Assembly: GCA_003640385.1 (NCBI GenBank)
Contig: RCAB01000021.1
Location: 1-64,000 of the forward strand
DNA length: 64,000 bases
Direction of reading: 5' to 3'
Source of the DNA: Setaria digitata
Taxonomy: Eukaryota; Nematoda; Chromadorea; Rhabditida; Setariidae
The translations under genes and the position numbers were made by a program. Below the pieces are notes generated by a model. It made no database searches. It saw only the letters and a program-made list of their open reading frames with translations, and was not told the DNA's origin. Positions 23,685-38,600 of this stretch are shown here, piece by piece. Every line of letters starts with the position of its first letter. The first letter of the stretch is position 1.

Positions 23685-26600
23685 ATGAAACCTCGGCACT
23701 CATCATCTTCATTGCTACTCGTTGCTCAATGTGTTGTCCTTCTTTTATCACAAGAATCCCTCAGAAACGGTATATATATAACTGATATAACTGAATCGTT
23801 CTTCATTAGAACAGTCTGGTTATTTATTGATACTAAATAATGCTAATTGATTGCTCAGACTAAATATTTCTTTTTATATTGAAACTTGCAAAAAATGCAA
23901 ATATTTTGGATAGAGAAGAAAGATATTGTTCAGGAAAGGCCTTTTATGTTAGGATTTAGCTGTTTCTTCCTATTTTGGATTGAGATTTAATTCTTATTTA
24001 TATGAACAGTTAAATTTGACTATAATTAAAGGTCAAATCAATATTTGAGTCAGAAATTCTTTACAGTGTGAAGATATGAAAATGAAAGATTTCAGTACAC
24101 CCATTTGAGTGCCATGTTGACGATCCAGTAACCTGTGATCAGAGTAAGTATGAAGTGTGTATGTTTCATAACGGTGGATACAGTTGCCAATGTCCGCTAG
24201 GTATTCAACGTAACGTAGATGGTCGATGTATTATTATTAATGAATGTGATCAACAACGTCTCAATGATTGCCACCAGAATGCAACATGCATTGATCAGGT
24301 TGCGCTGAAAAGTTTCTTTTTCTGGAGTTAAACTAATTGGAATAAGAGATTATAGAGTTATATAGAGTAGTTCAGCTGCAAACAAATTATTCAAAAAACA
24401 AAATAAAAGTAAAGAATTTCCAAAATCTATTTTAAGGTTAGTTTTCTGACTGTTAGAACGTGAAACTTTATAGTAAAAATTTCATAGTTGGTGCGTTGAT
24501 GAAGTCTCTAATCTTTTGTTTATTTTTCCCTTGTTTTTCTTTTTCTATTGAACTGAGAGGAGAAGTATGCGTCACGTGTGAAATACACGTTACTTCTTTA
24601 TTAAAACTAGTTTTTTACAAAACAGCATTAAACGTTTCCAGCTTTTTTGGATAAAATTGTAAACATAGAAATTAAGGTTTAGTACGCAAAAATGACTAAC
24701 GTAAGAATTGTGTATCGAATTTTGATTAATAATTTGTGAAATGATAAAGTATAAGTGAATGAGGAGAAAACGTCGAGTTTAAATAATGATCAAATGATTT
24801 CGATTGTTCTGTTTGGAGCCATTTCGTCCAAAAGAACTAACAAGTGATGTCATTCGACTCATTAAAAAAGTGAATAGTCTTGATGAACAATTTGTCATTA
24901 TACCAAGAAAAATCTTAAAGGGTATCATTACTTGTAGAATATAGAAACAGATGCTTTTCTTGATTCTATGAAATATGAGAGGCTAACGAAGAGGTTGTAA
25001 GTTTAGATTAAAGGATTGTGTTTCTACAGAAAAACTCATTTCACAACAAGTAACACTAAATCTTTATTATTTCTATTAAAATAATCCAAATAACCACTGA
25101 TGATAAATATCAGTCACTTAGATTATTTCGGTTCTGTTCGATGTGTCACGCCTTAATTAATGAGAATTCAAAAGGATTTTCCTGTTTTTTTTCGGATTTT
25201 TTCGAATATTTTAGACAGAAGGTTACACATGTCGATGTCTGCACGGTTTCGTCGACGTCTCGGAAAACCCACAAAGTAAGCCGGGTCGAATATGCCAGAA
25301 AGAAGTGAATGAATGTGCTAATCCTAGCAATTTTATCATCGATTGTTCCGAAAATGCCATCTGCCAAGATACGCCAGAAAATTTCACTTGTCTCTGCAAT
25401 CCAGGATTCACAGATATCAGTGCTCATTACTCCTTATTACCTGGAAGAAAGGTATCATTACTGACTATGACAGATTCTCAGTATTTGAATAGTAACATGT
25501 AGAGACATGAATTCATAGAAATTGCTTATTGTTAGAGAATTCAGATACCGCTTCAAGGTTTGTTTTGCAGTGCGTGGCAAATATAAATGAATGTCTCAAT
25601 GGGATTAATGATTGCTCACCTGACGCTGAATGCATCGATCAACCAGACGGGTAATTCATTCTTGTTGTCAGTTTTTCCGACAGTTTAGATATATGGATTA
25701 AATTAAGAAAACGGGACTTAAGGTTGAGACTGAGAACTGAAGCTCGAGTGAAGTTGCTTGAGTTTAGTGTGCTTCACTGCATAATAAAATATGAAATGAA
25801 CTAACGTAATTAGTCAAACTGACACATCTCTCGTTGTAATCTATGCTAATCGATTAAGATGTCAAGTAGTCTGAACATTCCTCACTAAACTCTAACTGTT
25901 CTCACCTAGTTCCTCAACAGTATCACTTTTCAATTGTCGATGAGGTAAATCACATAGGACACTGCCCAGAAGAAAGTTATTTTGTAAATGAGCAGATTAT
26001 TTATTGCATATTTCAACCATTCTGGAAGAGTGAAATAAGCGAATTTTGACATCTTCTGCAAAAGAAGCCAAGAACTATTGTTATTATGAACGTCGCGTAC
26101 AAGTTTCATTTTAAGTTTGCGAAATACAAGTAGCGACAAAAAAAGCTAAATTGGGTTCCAGTATATTTTATATATTTACCATAAGTTGGGAAAAAATTTG
26201 ATTCGATTCTTTTTCAGTTGCTTAAGGAAAATAATAATTATAAAAAATAATAATTAATTATAAAATAATAATCGTTTATATTTAGGAAAACAATAATTAT
26301 AAGGTAGCATTTAAATATTAGGAAGATGCAAAGAACAAAATATATGAGAAAAGTGAAGATTAAAATTAGCATATCCAATTATAGTGAGTTGATCAAACTA
26401 ATTACTTGAAGTCCTTCGGAATCTCTGATCTAAATAAAGTTACACAGTGAGGTCCATGCTGAAGGATTTACCCGAAAGTAATAATTCATTTGTGTTGTTC
26501 ATAAAATGTGATACCAGTAGATTTGTCGAAGTGATTCAACGTAATGTTGCAGTCCAGTAAGTTCTGTTGACTTATTTTTAATTAAACTTATGTAGTTTGA

Positions 26601-29600
26601 GACGACAAGATACTTTTAATTCTCATTCATTTCTTTGTAGTCACTAGATTTAAGCAGTGACCAGTTGCTTTAAGTCCAATCTAGATTCAAATAAATAAGT
26701 TCAATTAATTTACTGTTCACTTCGCTAATATCGGTCCCCTGAATTATATTGAGTTCTCAACGCAGGTATATTTGTAAATGCAAGGAAGGATTTGTGGATG
26801 CAAGTCCAAATGCAAGTCATTATCCAGGTCGTCAGTGCATCGCTCCGAAAAGTCCTTATTACGTCAGTGCTGAAACATCTCAAAAAATGGTTCTGTTTTG
26901 GAAACTATGATTTGTTAGATTTAGGAGCTGCCAGAAGTTTGTATGCTGACCGAAGATATATCTTCAGAAGCTCACAGCTACTATTGTGATGCTTCTTGCA
27001 ACTATGCTAAGTGTGTTTCAGCAGTTTCGATGTAATCCGATATTTCAAACAAATTGTCTAATGAATCAAATATGCTCAAGTAGCGGTCATTCATGTCACT
27101 GCCCGCCACCTGGCATTTTAAATTCCGACGGGCAATGTATAAGTAAGCTTTAAGGATTAAAACTTTAGTATTTGTAGTTCGAACCACTCTTGACCTTGTC
27201 AACTATACTTTTTTAAGATACTTTCAAGTTACCGTTTAAAGACATCCTTGCACAACTTTTGGAAATGTTAATTAAAGCGAGTTACTTTAACAAATTTTTT
27301 TTGAAATTTCACGGAAGCATAGTTATGGGATATTTAGAACAAAATCACCAATTTATCTTCCATTTCCTACGGTCGTTTTATTTGACTCTTTCTTTTTTAA
27401 AGGATTCAATCATTGTGAAAAAAACGATTGTGATTCGGCTGCTCTTTGCTCGAACACGTATGATAGTTATCAGTGTCAATGCCCACCAGGATTCCTGGAT
27501 GTATCACCTGATCCGTTGCTGTTTCCTGGAAGGAAATGCACTCAATGTAAATTTCATTTGTTTGCTAAACATGCTAGGCAATAAATTAGTAAAAGTAAAG
27601 TTTTTATTCTATTTTTATTAACACTAGTGACAAAATTCTTAGATAAATAATCAATTAAAAACTGAGCAATCAAGGTGTAATTAGCAAATAAGATATCGTT
27701 CTTGCAGTAATTAATGAATGTGGTACCGGTAAACACGATTGCTCACCTTACGCTACTTGTGTTGACACATTGGAATCATATTTATGCTATTGCACTTCCG
27801 GATATACTGACGTTTCATCACGTTATAACTTAAAACCTGGACGACGCTGTGCTAAACGTAAGTGATGCATATTGCATTCATAATTACACCAACTCAATTA
27901 ATGCTGCACTAATTAAATGTTATGCCAAGCAAACTTCTCCGTATTGACTTATCTGAAACTATGATAATTTCAGCAACAAATCCGTGTGCAAATCGATTGA
28001 GCAATTCATGCGATGAAAATGCAGACTGCATAACATTGCCAGATGGGTATACCTGCATTTGCGCACCTGGATATGTTGATGTTTCCAGCAATGCCAAACT
28101 GCCACCTGGACGTGTATGTACTCTGCAAACCAACTGGTAAACAATAAGCAAATTCTTGACAAAAACAAACAATATCACCTAACCTAAGCTATTTTATAAG
28201 TTCTATCGTTTAATAATTCTTTATCCCATGACCAAATTTAAAAATATTATCGTATACTATTGTGAGCTACTAACACTTATACCTTAAGTCTAATATTAGT
28301 CAAGCTAATTTCTAATTCATTGACAGCAATTAACTATTGAGACGTTTATTGTGAGAAGTGCAAATTTTGACGGCGTCTTAAAAGTAGAAATAGAGAAGAA
28401 AAAAAAAATTAAATTCTCTTTTCCCTTCGATTTTAGATCTTTTTCTAAATTGAATCGTAAAGATCTGATTCTTGTTAGCATTATTTAAATCAAAATTTCA
28501 TTAAAATAATTAATATCAGTAATATGATTTTCACAAAACAGGCAATTTTAAGCCCGGCTCAACCAACAGATCTTGTTTTTCTACTCGATGGAAGTGGTTC
28601 TATTGGTTTAGATACTTTTCAACAAGAGGTTCTAATTGCAATAAGCTTTATCCGTTTTTTTTTAAACACTTTTGCTGTATCTTTTAATTGCATTAATTAG
28701 GTAGAAGGAAACAAGAAACTTTGGAAAGAAAAGATTTTTGCAAGTGAAAGTTTTCCAATTGTCTTTATATAGGTTCTTCGTTTTGTGAAGGATTTCATAG
28801 AACTCTTTGATGTTTCTCCGGAACAGACTCGTGTAGCCGTGATACAGTACTCGGATGTCATCAGGCACGAATTCGACTTGAATCAGTATTATTCGGCCCA
28901 GCAAATGAAACAAGCCATTGATCGTATCGAGTAGATAAATTTTTATTTTTCAAAACACTTATTCAATCTGTATATAACAAACTTATTAATGTTCTTGAAA
29001 TATTTCCGGGTACTTTGTGACATTCAGAAAGATTTGCTTCAATACTTTGTTGAATGAAATATGTGAAAGTTTTTTTTACATATGAATGGAAAATAAATCA
29101 TATGAAAGTTTCAGATATCTAACAGGTCTTACGAGGACAGGTGCAGCCATAACACATATCACAAATGAAGCATTCAGTGAACTTCGTGGTGCTCGACCAC
29201 TGAATAGTGGAGTACCACGGATAGTGATCGTTATTACAGATGGCCGATCACAAGATAATGTTCTGATACCTGTTGAGAATGCGAAGAAGATGCAAATCCA
29301 ACTTTTTGCGGTCGGGGTTACCAATCATGCACTGGATTCTGAATTAGAAATGATTTCTGGTACTTCCTTCATATCACTTTAACTATCTTAGCATCTGACT
29401 TTTTTGTTCATTTTAAAATCATTACAAAATTCTGTATATTAATAAAATTCCTTTTTTAACGCCTATCTTGCATCTCCAAAGTTTTCGAAATTGCTAATTA
29501 TTTGTTTTAGGTTAATAATGAATTATTATAACATATGTTTTATGTACATTCTATTTAAACCAGAACCTTTTCATCAGACTTCTATAGAGCATCGGTGAAA

Positions 29601-32600
29601 AGCTTTTGCTAGCGGTTTTTAGGATCGAGCAAACGAACATTTCATGTAAATGCGTTCGAAGATTTAAATGCTCGTTTACGAAGTGTAGTCCAGAAAGTGA
29701 CTTGTCCGGCTGCTTTTTTACCATCCACTGTACCGTCAATGCATCCAGGTTTATCTTTCAGGATATTTTGCTTCCAAAATTTTCATTACGGAACAGAACT
29801 TATAACCATTGATAAGACTTTCCTAACACTTCAGAATTCTTTTTTCAAGCGTCATAAACTAGCCTACCACTGATGAAATTAAGTTAAATATGATGAAAAG
29901 CATTGCAGATATTTCCTTAATATTATTTGTATTGTTTACAAAAATACATTGTCGAACAATATCTGTCACGCTATTGACATTCTTCTTGTATGCTGCATTC
30001 ATTGCGTCCGCTGAAGGTAGGGAGTGGGATGTTTTATACCTTAGAAACTTCTGAGGCCCTAGACAGGTGCGATTCATGGATGGATGGTTAGATGGGGTAA
30101 GGGCCTCAGAAGTTAAGGAACAATATCTTGTTGAATTTTTTTTTAAATTACTTAACGATTTGCTGTGCCATGTAATAGTAGAGGTAGTAGTCTTATTGTT
30201 TAGAGTATAGTTTAGAGTGATTGAAGTCCATTTGCGCCATAATTTATTACTTCACAATTTCGAGTTAGTGTAACTTAGTACTTATATAATTTGACACGGA
30301 CTAATCATCTTTTTTCCAAGCTTAAAGCAGTTTTATCGACACTTTTTTAAAATTCCGCTGACTTATATATGCATCGCCTTAATAGAAACGATTGGAACTT
30401 TTTTTTAAAAGTATTGCCAAATTTGATAACTTTGCAATAAAAATTTCTTAAAAGCATTAACGCAATATGTGAAATTATGCTAACATTATTAATTAATTTA
30501 TACTATGTTTATTGAATGAGTTTGTGCACACATTTTCCTTTAATAAACAAATATACAGTACAGTGGGTTAGTTTCTTTATTTACTTCTGTTCTATTTCAC
30601 TTTTATCCTAATCGTCTTTTTTAATTAACGCTCTTTAGTTTATTAAGTAATAATACTTGAGAGAAGTATTTGTGCAATGATGTGACATTTCTTTTAATTC
30701 TTTTGTTGTTCATTTGAACTTTTTGTTCTAGGATATCCTTGGATGCTTGGTTTTTCATTTTACTTTGATATTAACATTTTAAAATGCTAAACTTTTATTT
30801 ATTTAAATTCTTTTGCCTTGCTTAAAACAGTACTGCCAGTTATATCCTTTTTTAAAGGTTAAAGCTATTTTTTAAAAGGGCAAAGCACTATTTCTAAAAG
30901 AATTCAAATTTCAGGATCTTGCGTTCAAGAAACTCATCAAGGATGTGACCGATCACTGAATCAGATTTGTGCTTTGAAAAATGGAAGTCTCTGTTGCATT
31001 TGTCCGGCAACCTTCGAACAACATCCAATTACACGGGTACTATTCCGTTCACGAAGCTTGAAGTGCTTAAGTTGCAAGCTAGTCCATCTGATTTCCACAC
31101 TTTGAACTTCATGCGATTCAAATCAGCACTTATCAGTGTTCCTTTTACACTTCCACTCAACAGTGATCCATCTTGTAAAGCAGTAACATTTAAGCATTCT
31201 GGGCACCTGAGTCCTATCAGTTATGAATGATTTATCCTCAAGCTAACAATGCTTATCAAATGTAACCTAATTTCTAAATATATAATTTAAGATTTGTGGT
31301 GGTGATTTATGCAATCCACAAATTGTTTCCTCATGTCCAAGTCCTGAAGTTTGTCAGTTAACACCACATGGCAATTATAGATGCGCGTGTCCGCCTCATT
31401 CCGTACGAGATCAGAAATCCGGTGTATGCGGTGAGTTTTCCGGACACAAGTTTCCAGTGTAGTTTTGCTGAAATTTAATAACTTTCGCGTAATGTATTGG
31501 ATGCCTGTTATGTATTAATTATATTATTTTATTTCTAACATTTTGAAATTTTTGTAGTAACTAAACATGACGCATCAATGCCTGGGATAATACCGGATAC
31601 AGCGGAATGTAGCAGTAGAAAACCCTGTAAGCAAAATGAACACTGCTCCACGACATCATCCGGAAAGCGAGTGTGTCAGTGCCTGTATGTTCTTTTTCAA
31701 TATAGATGAGGTAGGTAAGAATGATCAGAATCATAAAGTTATGTAATGGCATTGAGGAAGGAAAAGGAAGCTCAAAGTTTACATTTCTTTTTAAGCTTTC
31801 ATTTGCCAAGAACTGATCAATTTGTTCCCGAAAGTTTTCTCCACTGAGAAAAAGTAGTAGGAGCAAAAGATGGAAATGTTTTTGAAAAAAGAAAAGGAAA
31901 AGAAGCTCGGTACTCTCATAACTTGCTTACCACCCATACAAAGCGAAGTCAACACAACAGAATAGTAAAATCACAGTCAGCAATTAGCAATTCTCATTTT
32001 GCTTGCAAATATCCAATTTCAGGCCTGGCTATGGGATTAGTCAAAAAGGTGAATGTCAAGCAAGCGGAACATGCCAGCCATATCTGCCGAATGCCTGTGA
32101 CCATCGGAGACATGAAGAATGCCTTCCGGATAATGAAGGAGGGTTCAGTTGTCAATGTCCTGCTAATTACATCCGACATCCGGTCACTCAAATTTGCCGT
32201 AAGTTCTTGCCAAGTCAAGAATTGAATAACTCAGTAGCAAAATATATCTTAAATCAAAACAGCAGACGGATGAGAATAACAAGCAGATAGCATCAGTGAA
32301 ATAAAGTAATGTGAAGCCTCCGTGAGGTGTACGTATAAATGACTTGTGAATGGCGGCAGATATAAACCACTGAATGATGTTGTTGCAGTGATTGACGAAT
32401 GCGCTGCAGGAACAGATGATTGTGACAAGAACGCGAATTGCATCGATACTGATGATGGATATATCTGTACATGTAGAGAAGGTTACATCGATGAAAGCCC
32501 GAATCAATCACAGAGACCAGGCAGGATTTGTCGGGAACGTATGTTTCCTTCCTCATTCGATAGAAAACTACTAATATCACTTTGTAATCATAACATTAGT

Positions 32601-35600
32601 CTTCTTATAAAGAAAAATGATAATCATTTTGAAATTTTGAAAAGCCTTGATGAATGAAAATTTGTGAAACCCATTTTGAAATTTAAATCAGATGTTGGAA
32701 GTGAGTATTGAGAAGCACATAATAATTAATTACAGAAGCGAATGAATGTGCTCTAGGTACTCATAATTGCTCCGTAAATGCAGATTGCATTGATTTACCG
32801 AGAGGATTCTTATGTCGATGTAAAGAAAATTATGTTGATTTCAGGTATCAGTAAACTAGTAAAATATATTCATTATTGCTTCTTAAACGATTCCTATTTA
32901 TCAGAGTTTTAAAAGATAGTTTACTGAAACAAAAAATACTGGAAGTTAAGGAATCACAAGAATCGAAAATCGGTTTTCTGAATATCTTCGATAACATTGG
33001 TTGAATAGATAATTTTTTACTGATTCCCCAACATATTCTATTTGTCCCGGAACATTCTTTTTCTTATTTCCCAACCTTTCACAATATTTGTTTTTCTTCA
33101 ACTGCATTATTAGTTAAGGTAATATTTTTGTAATTGAATTAAATTCCCATTTATTTTATAGTCCAAATCCACAGCATTTTGGTGGCACATACTGCAAACC
33201 ATTAGTGGACGAATGCGCCAACAAATCGTTGAATACATGCAGTGAAAATGCCATTTGCGTGGATACGATGGAAAGTTATAAATGCCAGTGCAAGGAGGGC
33301 TTTATTGATCATGACGAACTCCGAAATCCCGGAAGAATCTGTGAAAAGGGTACTTTTATGATCAGGCTATCAATAAGCTCGCTAGGTTTGAGTAGGTGTC
33401 TTACTAATCATAACTGACTTCACTAGCTGCATTTGAACTGACCATCATAATTTCATTTTAACTTAAAATTGCAGTAATTATTGCTTATAGAGAATAATTA
33501 TTTTGCTGAAAATTTTTACTACATAATATAAATTTTCAGCAAATCGTCTCTGTGTAACAAGCCAGAATGATTGCGACAAGAATGCAAAGTGTATCGAGAA
33601 AGGTGCCAACGAATACATCTGCATCTGTGATCCTGGCTTCATTGACAAAAGCCCTGAACTATCTAAGCCAGGTTAATTTTTAAGTACGAGTATAGTAGTC
33701 ATTAGATTCTTGCCTGTCATATTTTCTCTAGACAGAAAAGAAAAGATGTCTTCTGAATGATGGTCCATCTTTAAATTGCTCAATCTGAGAGCTAAATTTT
33801 TTTTTAGCTAGAACTTTGATCTGTTTAAGCTCAAATATCAAAACTGTCTTCTTGGCTTGCTTGTAATTTTCAAGAAATACATTTCGTTTTTTAACACTAA
33901 TCATTAAAAGAAGCTTCAATTTTTATGCTGATTTTTTCTTTTAATAACATGGTGCTCGTTATGCATCTTTCAAATGAATTCGTTTTAAATGAGAGCTAGC
34001 TATAAAACTAAGTTGACCTGAATCTTTTCTGAGATTTGGCTTTCATCATTTTTGTCACCAAAAGTATTAGAAAAAATTTTTAGGACGCACTTGTTTGGAA
34101 CGTATTTGCAATGATCCATCAAAACATGACTGTCATGCAGCTGCTATATGTACAGAAGTTGCAAAACCGGAACGTTATACATGTTCATGCCGTAATGGTT
34201 ATTTCGATATGGATCCTGGCAGGCCTGGTAGTTCATTAATAGCCTTCAGATTTTACAAATTTTTTCTTACAAAATTATTTATATATTCTTACTTTAACAA
34301 TTTGGTATGTTTAGTTGGTTGTTAAATGTATTTCTTGAAGATTCCGGAAATTTTCTTCTCATCTAAGCATTATATTTGTAAGAAAAAAGAAGAATGGTTT
34401 CTAATTAAATTTCGATAGGGTTTATCATATCATGTCTATAAGGATTCATTATAACAAGAGTATCATTCATTCTGATAACCATGATATCTGATGATCTCCT
34501 AAAAGTGGAGTTTTGCATTTTAGGAAGAGTTTGTAAAGAATCGGTAAATGAATGTGTGGATCCATCGCTGAATGATTGTGATCCAACAGCTGTTTGTCAT
34601 GATTTGACGGAAGGATATTCATGCTCTTGCCCCCCCAATTCGAAGGATGTTTCTCCAGATAGTCAGAAGCCTGGACGGAAGTGTTCCATTGTAAGTATGC
34701 AGATTCTTCATCTCACAATCATAAGATGCTATAGCCCAAGCTTCTTCGTTTAATTTTGTTTTCAGTTCCAGATCCCACGTTGAGTTTTCATCTTGTGTAA
34801 TTCTTGTCTATTTGATGTTTTCTTGAAAAAAGTATCAATTAAAGGGCAACAGAATTGAATAAGAAAGGAGAGTGAAATTGGTATTTGGGTTAGCAAACAG
34901 TGGCATTTTCTGAATGTCAAATACACGTGTGCAAATAATTTCCTCAAATTTTGCAGTTGGTTAATGAGTGCAGTAATCCAAATTTGAATAACTGCAGTCG
35001 TTTTGCTCATTGTATGGATCGAGAAGACGGTTATGAATGCTACTGCAAAGATGGCTATCGTGACAGAAACCCAAGCAGACCAGGAACAGACTGTAACTTG
35101 AGTAAGTTGTTGTTTGGAATTGAAAGAACGAGTAATAAGCAGGCGATTCATTCAATTTTCATGTAATAGAACGTCACAAAATGCTTATTTACATCTGCAG
35201 TAGTGAATGAATGCGAATCACCGAATTTGAACAACTGTAGTCGAAATGCGAAATGCATCGACATGGAGGAAGGATTCCGTTGTGAATGTATCCCACCACA
35301 TGTCGATCAGAATCCATCAGAACCTGGTACCGTTTGCCTGTAAGTTTCTGCCGCTCTTTTCTAAGATTGGAAGATTTCCTTTACAGTTTTGAGCCTTTTA
35401 CGGATCAGAACTTCAAGTTGCCAGTAATTTTATGACTGATATCTTAAAGCATCCTATCAGAAATTATAGGTTATAAATTGAAATACTGTTTAAATCACTG
35501 TAATGTGGTGTGTCAATTCTACAGTAATACGAATTATTATCGTAAAATTTCTATTTAAACTTGAGGAGACGAGATACTACACATTAATTAATTCAATTCA

Positions 35601-38600
35601 GGAAAGAAGGAATAGCGTGTGGTGAATTAGTCTGTCAGGATGGTGAATATTGTGTTGATCAGTCTTGCCAATGTCCATCTGGAGAAAAACGCCCAAGTCC
35701 TGACGAGAAATGTCGTCCGGTAAGTGTCGTGGAATTTTGAATAATAGGAAATAAAAAACTGGTTAGACCCTAGAACACCTTCTGGTTTGATCTTAGATCT
35801 AAACAAAGTTTCCGTTATCGTGTTAAAAAAGAAGTAACTGAAGAATGGTTTAAATTAAAACTGTAGGACATAGGAAAGTGAATGTAAGTGAGCAACTTTA
35901 TAAACACTAGAATCATTGTGAGGTGAAAGTGAAAGTGAAAAATTCTCTAGAAGAAGATAAAAATTCGATAGTCTAATTCTCTTTTTCATTCATTATAGCA
36001 CACAAGCAGTGACTTAGAAAGAGATGTTCTGTCTATAGACCTTTGTAACCCTTCCTCTTTTAACTTAAATTCCTGATCTTTCTTCTCTCTAATCCCAAAA
36101 CATTTAAACGCTCAAATATCGGGAATGATTTCTCTCGAAAAAAAAGAAAGAAAACATCTGCATAATTTATTTTAATTATTAAAGGATATCCTACAAATAT
36201 ATATAATCTGTTATGATAATGTCAAGCACGGTACTTACTGAGAACACTGTTATGAAAAGTACGCCTACGTAACTCAATTCTAGACTGACTCTCATAACGA
36301 TAAATTTTGTTTTTTTCTAAAACTTTGCAACTTTGCTTACTTTCCCTTAGCTGTATGTAATTTAATACATAAAACTATAATGATTAAAAATTTTTCCTGT
36401 TTTTAAAATGATTTGTGCTTGAGCCACCATTTGAACTAAGAGTTCTTAAATTTTTAAGCGGTTGTATTACTAACTATTTTGCTTGCTATAAAAATCAATT
36501 AATTAGAATATGTGCGACATATCCTAACTCTGACAAGAAATGATAACTAAGAATTTTGAATAATAATGTTTGATTATTTCAAATCATTTATGCAATATTG
36601 ATTCTTTTCGAAACTGCGGTTGAATGAAGAAATTATTTTTCATCATTTTCCCTGAATTCTATGTTTATTTTTCGCCTTTTTACTGTTAACTAGAATCCGG
36701 TCCGTCTTATTAATCTTGTAAAATTTCCGGTTGAATCTTGGTCTCTACCTCTATGGGTTATTCGTCAAAACACGAACGAACTAAATTACAACAGTGATTT
36801 GGAAAATCAGCAAAGTGAGCAATACAAGGAACTGGTAAACTCATTTGTGAAAGGTATTGCTGAAAGTTACGCAAATACGCCACTCAAGAATGGTTTCGTG
36901 GTAGCCGAAGTAAACAAAATCAGTCGGCCAAGTGATTTCATCAAGGTTTCGACAATCCAATTGAAAGATGTTTTGTAGATAGTTACCAAACATCTGTAAT
37001 CTAATTTATTTCAAAACTTTTTTACCAATCATTTTTTGACTTTTTTTTTTCACATCATTCTTCTAAAAATTTTCATAGTTCTCGTAGACTAATTAAAACA
37101 CTAATACTAAATAAATACCGAATCAATAAAATTCGATAAAAAGATTTCTAGACAGCTTTCCAAAGAATAAGCTATTTGAATAGATTAGTCTGACCAATGA
37201 TACCATAAACTTTTTTCTAGATTTTAACTCACTGATTATTCTAATGATAAACTGGATGATATGCCTTGACTAATCATTTATTATATTCATTTCTTTTTAG
37301 CAGTGGGATAAAGGAATTTTGTATAATTTCACGGTCCACTTTGTACGTGGCACTGTTGCATCGCCTCCCAGCGTTTTTACTGATCTATTGAATTATATTA
37401 CGCAGCGTAACAACTTTCAGGTTAATTTATTTTGAATAACAGTCCTAAAATCGACTATTCCAAATTAATCATGCTCGAAACATTATCAAACTTTGCTTGA
37501 AGTACGCAATGTTAAGAGAATGATTAATGAAGTAAGCTTAAAGAGTGGCAGTGAGATCTCTTGGGAATGTTCAGTGCTTCAGTATTTCTTGAACACGTCA
37601 ACTGATATTTGTTATCACTGTGTTTTTGAGATTATTAGAAACTTCTAAAGCAACTCCAACATGGATTCTCGGTATGTTACTGCCATAACTTTACACGATT
37701 CATTGACAACTTTGAGCACTTAAACATTTCTTTACTAATTTTCAGGTTGGCAAAAGTGGACAATTTATTTCTCCAATTCAAGCAAATCCATTTGATAACT
37801 GTTATAAGAGTGATTGCCATCCGGACGCGAAATGTACTTCCACTCCAACTGGTTATACGTAAGTTAGAAGTTAAAAACTATTTTACATATTGATAGTGTA
37901 ATCAGTTGGAAGACTTCACAGGTAATGTGGAACGTTCTAGTGAGCAAGAATTGATATGAAGACTGAATGGTGAGTGTACATGGTGGAGGATTCAGATTCA
38001 GATAAAAGTTTTTAGACAGATTAAGAGGGAATTATCCAAAAAATATGGCTAACTCTATTGGTCTTAGTCTATCAGTTATGCTAAGCTTTGTTAAGATAAC
38101 TATAAAGCTTATAGGTTTAAAAATAATTGAATTTTCCTGTCCTTAATTGGAATTCTTCTTTCGTACACAAAATTACATTGCCGCAAGAATGTTTGTAGCA
38201 TAAATTTTAACAGATGCCAGTGTCCTGAAACACACAGGGACCTGAATCCATCAAAACCAGGACACGAATGTTTGAGCTACATTGAAGTGAACGAATGTGA
38301 ACGGAAGGAGTGGAATGATTGTGATGAACATGCCCGGTGTATCAATCAGGATCATCTCTACAGGTTATCAGCATTTCATCTTTATGAATTTTGAAACAGA
38401 CGAATACAATCGAAGGGTCAGAGATTTGTAGTGTAAGCTTCCAGGTGTGAATGCATGAAACCGTACGTGAACGCAGCACCACCGGGAAAACTGCCAGGTT
38501 CGGTGTGTCGTCTTGACTACTGCGCTGATGTACACTTCTGTCCCGTAAATGCCACTTGTCAAAATGGAGAAGAAGGGGTTAAAAATTTAATTTAATTGAA

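Noticed and set aside
23562..23840. 92-codon frame as the mup-4 start
   Set aside because: It begins at TTG and reads through the GTATAT donor at 23770. The supported start is the ATG at 23685 (or 23658).
30967..31230. 87-codon + strand frame
   Set aside because: It is out of frame with the EGF exon 30915-31036 and continues into the intron; a shadow frame.
31994..32580. Several minus-strand frames opposite the EGF exons
   Set aside because: Antisense shadows of cysteine-rich exons whose + strand reading has conserved cysteines and splice phases.
34950..35160. Operon-like or CRISPR-like reading of the regular repeats in 24-39 kb
   Set aside because: The regularity comes from EGF modules in protein sequence. 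The DNA copies are diverged and separated by introns.
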